Below are positions 58,766 through 64,000 of a stretch of 64,000 nucleotides of DNA, piece after piece. Made by a program: the position numbers and the translations under genes. The notes under the pieces are model-generated. The model saw only the letters and a list, made by a program, of their open reading frames with translations, did no database searches and was not told the DNA's origin. Positions within the stretch are counted from its first letter, which is position 1; each line of letters begins with the position of its first letter. Origin of the DNA: Congeria kusceri (taxonomy: Eukaryota; Mollusca; Bivalvia; Myida; Dreissenidae); contig CM051028.1 in NCBI GenBank assembly GCA_027627225.1, positions 25,354,364-25,418,363 of the forward strand, given 5' to 3'.

Positions 58766-59551
58766 CAGTTCTCCTGCAGGTGTGGTGGCGAAAACATTGC
58801 ACACAGAGCCTCAAAGGGATTCACAGTTTTGACAGGATTCTGTGACATTGGGTAAATACATTGGCTTCAAGGCTTCAGCGGTGCTGTACTTGACCCAGGG
58901 GAGCTTCAGAATAGTTCTGAAGGTTGGCAGGCATAGGCCTGGTTGGTGAAGCGGCATTTTAGGCTTCACTAGTCTTTGAGGTAGAAAGCTTCATGGAAGC
59001 GAGAGGTTCTGAAGCAGGTGAGATGGCTTCAGAGGGACCTAGCTAAAGTCAGGCAGGATTTAAAGGTCAACTTCACGGAACCTTGACTCTGTAGGGTGTG
59101 CTGGGTCAGTAAAGCGCCTGGGAGGCTCAGCCTCGGGAAGTTGACATCGGTCTCTTTTACGTCGCATTTCTATATTGTAGCGACTTCATTACTTTTCAGT
59201 TCAATCAATCAAAGGCAGGGTAGCCTAAGAAAAATTGTTGATAGTGTTATATATTGAGATTGACTGATGGAGGTTTTGGGAAGCACCACCGCATTGTGAG
59301 GCTGTGCACATACCGCTCAGTAGAGGCCACAGACAGCTCACGCTTCAAAAAATATTGGTTTGCTTACACTATAAAGTTTGATGCATATAAGCCTGTCTGA
59401 TATGGTTTACTTGTTTTATATAAAAATATATTTCCAAGCGTCCCTTTTTAGAAATACAAGAAGTATTTAATGAGATGTGTAGTTATTAAAAAAATATCTT
59501 TCAGTCTTTAAAAAGAAGAACACTGCCCTGTTTTCCCTTACACTGAAAGCC
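58766..59551. other. upstream region of the ECH1-like gene
   Basis: About 58860-59060 is rich in ggcttcag motifs of unknown nature. A tctttcag at 59497-59504 could be an acceptor of a 5' UTR exon that carries the start codon. Confidence 0.35.
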
Positions 59552-59664
59552 ATGTCTACTGAAGCCTACTCAACTTTGAAAGTGACAACGCCCAAGGAAT
59601 TTGTTGTTCATGTGCAGATGAACAGACCAGAAAAAAGGAACGCTATGAATGGAGCATTCTTCCG
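59552..59664 (+). CDS. ECH1: ECH1-like dienoyl-CoA isomerase, coding exon 1
   Basis: The product is a member of the enoyl-CoA hydratase/isomerase (crotonase) family that most resembles delta(3,5)-delta(2,4)-dienoyl-CoA isomerase, which helps degrade unsaturated fatty acids in mitochondria and peroxisomes. ATG at 59552 gives 37 codons plus 2 nt, ending in the donor CG|GTATTT. The VQMNRPEKRNAMNGAFF segment is the typical family opening, in which the backbone next to the ALNA-type loop helps form the substrate pocket. There is little sequence before the domain, so a mitochondrial presequence is not evident. Phase 2 matches exon 2. Confidence 0.88.
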
Positions 59665-60042
59665 GTATTTATTTACCGGTATTCGGGCCAAAATCGTTTC
59701 AGTGTATCAAAATTATCGAGCAAAACATGAAATTTTTGGGAAAAAATGTATAAGACAAATGTCAGTATATAGTGTTATACAAATATAAAATGTTCAAGTA
59801 ATTCATCTAAGTTTATTAAATATTGTTATCAACTTTGTTCATGGAAAATTTAAAAGTAGAAATGCTGAAAAATTCATAGTTTTAATTAAAAACATATTGT
59901 ACCAAGACATATTTCATTATCCTGTAAGTACTATCAGTTTATTTAAAAAATGGTCAGCATTAATAAAATCACATTTAAAAGACAGTGATATTTGTTCGTA
60001 ACAAAGTATGCTGTAAAATGTTTTTATATTTGTACATTTTAG

Positions 60043-60131
60043 AGAAATCAGAGAGTGCTTTCAAAAGCTTGCAGATGACCCTGATTGTCGGGCAGTGGTG
60101 TTGTCAGGAGCCGGGAAATTATTTACAGCAG
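60043..60131 (+). CDS. ECH1: ECH1-like dienoyl-CoA isomerase, exon 2
   Basis: Acceptor tacattttag at 60042, 89 nt, donor GCAG|GTTACA. It completes an Arg codon with exon 1 and encodes EIRECFQKLADDPDCRAVVL followed by SGAGKLFTA. The SGAGK..FTAG segment is a hallmark of the crotonase fold and of ECH1, where the Gly-rich turn forms part of the CoA and oxyanion site. Phase 1 fits exon 3. The intron that follows carries palindromic MITE copy F. Confidence 0.88.
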
Positions 60132-60356
60132 GTTACACAAAAATCAGTCTTCGCAATATTTGTTTTCTTACAGACTTGCCCATTCTTGCATAGGCCATAA
60201 CATTTTCAGCTTAACCAAATCCACTGGAACTTGTCCGAAATGTGAAAATAAATTCTAGACATAACGTACCTATCAGTTCAAATGATAGTGATGATATTGA
60301 TGTAGTCACATGGAAAGAAAATCTGGTGATTATGATGTATTGAGAAAAAATAATTT

Positions 60357-60612
60357 AGGCGTGTTGTGGGAAAACCGGCCTTAATGCATGCGCTTAAAGT
60401 GTCATCCCGGATCAGCCTGTGCAGTCTGTACAGGCTAATCCGGGACAACACTTCCTACCGTGGATTTATGTTTAGAAGAGACTTCCTTGAAACAGAAAGT
60501 ACCATAAAAGTGTAAAGTGCCATCCCGGATTAGCCTGTGCAGACTGCACAGGCTAATCCGGGACGACACTTTACGCACATGCATTTAGTCTGGTTTTCCC
60601 ACGACACGCCTC
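60357..60612. mobile_element. palindromic MITE, copy F, most complete
   Basis: ggcgtgttgtgggaaaaccg at the left and ggttttcccacgacacgcc at the right, with two internal gcctgtgcag-centred palindromes. It lies in intron 2 of the ECH1-like gene. Confidence 0.92.
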
Positions 60613-61076
60613 AATTATGGACATTGCTGTATTTTTAGTAAATGAATTCTTTAAGTTCATAATTTTGCATCATTTTAGTACTTGCCCTTTCGGGCAGAAA
60701 GTTCAAAATTTTAATTTGCCCGAATAGGGCTTCAGGCAAGTGGGTTCTTCTGAAGACTATACAATTAATATGTTTTTTTAGATACAACATGGCTTATTGT
60801 CATTGTAATTTTGTTTTGTTATCCAAGTCCATGTAAACATTTTTAAGTACATTTATAGAACCATGTTGTAAACATACATTAAATTTTGTTAAAACAAGTA
60901 TTTCATAATCGTAGTTTCTTCGTTTATGATGTGTTTTTTTTTTTGGCAAACACAATAACTTTAAAAATGGTTTCATTGATACTTACCGGTAGTCCATAAA
61001 TTGGTTTTATTATTGCTGTAGTAGTTTATTAGCAGTCAGATTTTTTTTTTCATTATTTTGATAAACATTATTTCAG

Positions 61077-61207
61077 GACTGGATTTGACAGATCTCGGCT
61101 CTGTGATAGCGATACGGGAGAATCCTGACTACGACACTGGCAGGCGGGCCTTCAAACTGAATCAGTTCCTTACAGAGTGGCAGGAGAGCTTCAATGCCAT
61201 AGAAAAG
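61077..61207 (+). CDS. ECH1: ECH1-like dienoyl-CoA isomerase, exon 3
   Basis: Acceptor cattatttcag, 131 nt, donor AAAAG|GTGGGA, ending in phase 0. It completes Gly and reads LDLTDLGSVIAIRENPDYD, then RRAFKLNQFLTEWQESFNA and IEK, matching the family's substrate-binding helix region after FTAG. The catalytic acidic residues of ECH1 lie in later exons, which I do not find before the right edge, so the gene continues outside the window. The next intron holds a hAT-like element. Confidence 0.88.
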
Positions 61208-61254
61208 GTGGGAAATATTTGATACTGGGCCCCAGTGCTGTAGATACATTTTAG

Positions 61255-61652
61255 CTCACCTGAGCATGAAGTGCTCGGTGAGCTATTGGTATAGGGGGAG
61301 TATCTGGGGCATGTCAAAACTGGTCTCTGTCATTGCCAGTTTTCATGTGAGAGCTTTGGGTCATCATGGCCCCCTTGTTAGTTACCTGATAGGGTAATGT
61401 TACTACCTAAATTCTAAAATAGAGGGGATTTTAGCCCTTCATAGGCACAACTAGACAATGAATGTCTATTTTAAAGGTTGAATGATGTACAAATCTTGTA
61501 TCAGCATTTGCTTTTTCAATTAATGTACTATATTTTGATTTGTTTATTGTGAGAAACTCTTTTTCACATCAAAGGCCAACACGCTTTCTGTCAAGATTTT
61601 TAATGCTTATTGTTTTCCCATTTATTTTTAAATAGTATTTCTCCAATTTTAA
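61255..61652. other. intron 3 repeat fragment and spacer
   Basis: agctcacctgagcatgaagt and ctcggtgagctattggtata resemble the end of a common mollusc core-repeat element. The rest is plain intron. Confidence 0.4.
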
Positions 61653-61658
61653 ATGAGT

Positions 61659-62870
61659 CAGGCCTTTCCCCAGGATTTTGCTAAGGCACAGGGGCAAATA
61701 GCCGCGGCTGGGGGTGGGTGTGGTAGAGGGGGGGGGGGTAGCCCCTGCCATGTTCAATTTTTTAAAAACATTTCATTTTAGTGCAAGCCCTGTACACAAA
61801 TTTAGAAAGCTGCCCTCCATGATTTATGCTGGTGCCACATGTCCACCCACAAGTTGATGAGGCATAGTGTTCACGTCCAATATCTGGTCCTAAAACTTTG
61901 TTCTTCTGAGAAGAAGTCCTTGGGTGGAGGCTGCCAACAAAGCATTAAGAACTTTGTTGGAGAGACATGATCTGTGTGTATCTTTCGCCTTGTTCATGGT
62001 TGAGAATACCCTGTCAAAATCTGCAAAAAAAGATTTTTTGGCGTGCTGCACACATTTAATTAAACTGTACAAATGAAAGGTTTAAAGTAGATGACTAGAC
62101 TTTAGGCTATTTGCTACCTGTTTCTGTACATGCTGATGAAACAGACTGCAAAGTCAGAGCCACAGACTCAATTGCTGCATCATTTTGTCTTACTAAGTAC
62201 TAGATATAGATCTAATGCTATCATTTCATATTTGGCATTTCATTATAAAATTAGAAATATACACTTCGCCTGTAAACAAATTCAATGTAGTCGATCTGAA
62301 GTGAAAATGTATTATATAAGACGGTCTTATATACTAAGACTGGTTGACTACATTTCTAACACATTGCCTCAACATTACATCATGCTAATTTACTTACACA
62401 ACAACATGCTGATGGGGAACATTTTCTATACATGCCAGTGGTCATCTCCAACGATTCTGTAAGGCACCCTTGAATGGTTGAACATTCATTAACAGGTAAT
62501 TCCAACTCAATTGCTAACTGAACTTGAAAGTCATTAATCTGCTGCTGACTAATCAAAACACACAGAAACCGAAAATTACCACATGTTGTTTATCACCTTT
62601 AACACTTGGACACTTAGGTCACAACACTGTGTAACTGGCTACCTGGTTTGATAAGATCTAAAAATAGCACAATGTATACACCTCTCACTGTGCTGAGAAC
62701 TACCTGGCTGAAATGTCGTCTGCTGTTATTGCTTTTTGAGTGTTAGACGCTTATTGAAATTATAGTGCTGCTGTAGACTGATTTTGGGATTTTAAGCGTT
62801 ACGGTGACAAGGATTTGGAAATTGAGGCACAGCGGTACAGCTGTTCTTAAAGGGCCTGGGGAAAAGCCTG
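61659..62870. mobile_element. hAT-like DNA transposon, degraded
   Basis: Terminal inverted repeats caggcctttccccagg (61659) and cctggggaaaagcctg (ending 62870) differ at one of 16 positions and start with CAG, as in hAT elements. A direct repeat atgagt flanks both ends (61653-61658 and 62871-62876). The 1212-bp element contains a transposase remnant and lies in intron 3 of the ECH1-like gene. Confidence 0.85.
61890..62072 (-). pseudogene. hAT transposase C-terminal remnant
   Basis: A minus-strand frame with FDRVFSTMNKAKDT and LSNKVLNALL matches the hAT C-terminal dimerisation region (pattern RxFSxMNxxK...LSxxxLNxLL). The catalytic part is missing or unrecognisable, so it cannot act alone. 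Confidence 0.75.
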
Positions 62871-62989
62871 ATGAGTGTCTACTTCAATACTCCTCTTATC
62901 TAGAGCGCTGGACTGGCGCATAGCTTCTAACTGTTAATGGAGTTATTCTCAGAATTTTTTGGTGAATGTTAGTTTTTTATGCCCCCAGC

Positions 62990-63385
62990 ATCTTGATTCG
63001 GGAGGAATATAGTGATTGTCCTGTCCTGTCCGTACTTCTGTCCATGACAAGGTTAAGTAGATTGTACCATTTCGTCTAGCACCAACACCGCTTACTCCAA
63101 CAATTTGATACTTACACAGTTGTTGCTTATGACCATTCCTTATCCAACCATATTACCCAACCTCACTTTGACCTTGACCTTGACCTAATTTGCACTTAAA
63201 ATAAATCAAATGGGTTGTTTTTTGGTTAACTAGATTTTACCGTTTCCTCTAGCGCCAACACCGCTTGCAACAACACTTGGATATTTACACAGTTGTTACT
63301 TTTGACAGTTCCCAATCCACCCATATCACCCAACCTAACGTTGACCTTGACTCTGACCTAATTTGGACTAAGAAATTGGGCTATG
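62990..63385. repeat. core-repeat array, two copies
   Basis: Two copies of ctagcaccaacaccgcttac, ttacacagttgttgcttatg and ttgaccttgaccttgaccta-type sequence after a gcccccagcatcttgattcg opening. Confidence 0.8.
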
Positions 63386-63404
63386 CAGCACCAATGTGTG
63401 TTTA

Positions 63405-63874
63405 TTAAAGGGACCTGTTCACAGATTGACGAATTTACAATTTTTCATCTTTTTGTCCAAAGCAAAATAACACTGTATACAAGGGAGCAAAATAACACTA
63501 CGGACCTAGAAATACACTGTAAAAACTGTTTCTTTTATGAGTAATCAACAGTTGAAATTGATAAAATTATAAAGCGTTTGTAACGCTAAACCATGGAATA
63601 ATTTGGAGTGTTTCTGTTGTTTTTGTTGATATTCTTGACAACAAGTGGAATACTTACATAAAGTGAATAATGCAGGATAAAGTATAGAAGTCAGAATGGC
63701 CGAGTGGTTAAAGCGATTACCTTTTAATCCGGAGGTCCGGGTTCAAACCCCGGTGGGACCTTTTTTCTTGTTATTATACTTGAGCTTTTAAGTTCCGATG
63801 CTTGAACCTGTCAAGTTATGACATTTAATGGCATACTTCAGAAAATGCTCAAATCTGTGAACAAGTCCTTTTAA
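63405..63874. mobile_element. inverted-repeat element enclosing a tRNA-like sequence
   Basis: ttaaagggacctgttcacag at the left and ctgtgaacaagtccttttaa at the right are inverted partners with a few mismatches, bounding 470 bp. The interior carries the tRNA-like segment at 63690-63760. No protein-coding capacity is visible. Confidence 0.75.
63690..63762 (+). tRNA. tRNA-like sequence, probably a pseudogene
   Basis: It has box A (tggccgagtgg), anticodon-like loop cttttaa (UUU, Lys-type), box B and T arm (ccgggttcaaaccccgg, perfectly paired) and a TTTTTT stop for RNA polymerase III. The acceptor and anticodon stems do not pair properly, and it lies inside the 63405 element. A functional tRNA is therefore unlikely, though transcription by polymerase III is possible. 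Confidence 0.45.
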
Positions 63875-64000
63875 ACACAGAATCTTGTTTAAATGTCTTT
63901 TGATGACAATAATATTATTATGTTTAATGATCTTGAATACCATTGCTAATTAGTTTGAAAAAAAAGCTCAAATACCGTGTTACATGTATGATCAATTTTT

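Noticed and set aside
63690..63762. A functional lysine tRNA.
   Set aside because: Acceptor and anticodon stems do not pair; kept only as a tRNA-like sequence.

Overview
This is a eukaryotic, intron-containing, AT-rich and very repeat-rich window. It has no operons, ribosome binding sites or prokaryotic layout. The repeats point to a bivalve mollusc: tRNA-derived SINEs, many short inverted-repeat elements, arrays with a core of roughly 120-190 bp, and a palindromic roughly 200-260 bp element whose core I associate with dreissenid mussels (zebra or quagga mussel). That assignment rests on recalled repeat motifs, not on a search. Most of the DNA is mobile or tandem repeat, and protein-coding sequence is a small fraction.

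Region by region. 1-8 kb: TTG-rich minisatellite, a SINE, a foldback element, and a 3.3 kb satellite of 34-bp units (2971-6245). 8-19 kb: core-repeat arrays, a possible terminal exon on the minus strand (8225-8348), a 46-bp tandem array (14966-15653) and a cluster of hairpins. 19.5-30.6 kb: a minus-strand gene in three phase-compatible exons (30548-30437, 28621-27843, 19737-19561). It encodes a signal peptide, a Thr/Ser/Pro-rich ectodomain with two acidic YYYY clusters, and one membrane helix with a short tail. Its introns hold SINEs, inverted-repeat elements and arrays. 32.2-33.45 kb: an intronless small heat-shock protein gene with TATA box, probable heat-shock element and poly(A) signal. 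33.7-41.5 kb: nested and foldback elements and another core-repeat array. 41.58-45.26 kb: a 5'-truncated LINE on the minus strand with a poly(A) tail, a 13-bp target-site duplication and one frameshift. 45.5-51 kb: inverted-repeat elements and an (AGY)n microsatellite split by a SINE. 51.28-52.22 kb: the main coding exon of a retinol-dehydrogenase-like short-chain dehydrogenase, minus strand. 52.3-59.5 kb: short inverted-repeat elements, a 159-bp palindrome and a tandem SINE-like pair. 59.55 kb to the right edge: the first three coding exons of an ECH1-like dienoyl-CoA isomerase. A hAT-type element carrying a transposase remnant sits in its third intron, and a 470-bp inverted-repeat element enclosing a tRNA-like sequence lies near the edge.

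The four recognisable genes are unrelated housekeeping, stress and surface genes and do not form a pathway. The notable content is the surface mucin-like gene and the density and nesting of mobile elements. All exon models come from reading splice sites and phases by eye; no transcript evidence was available.
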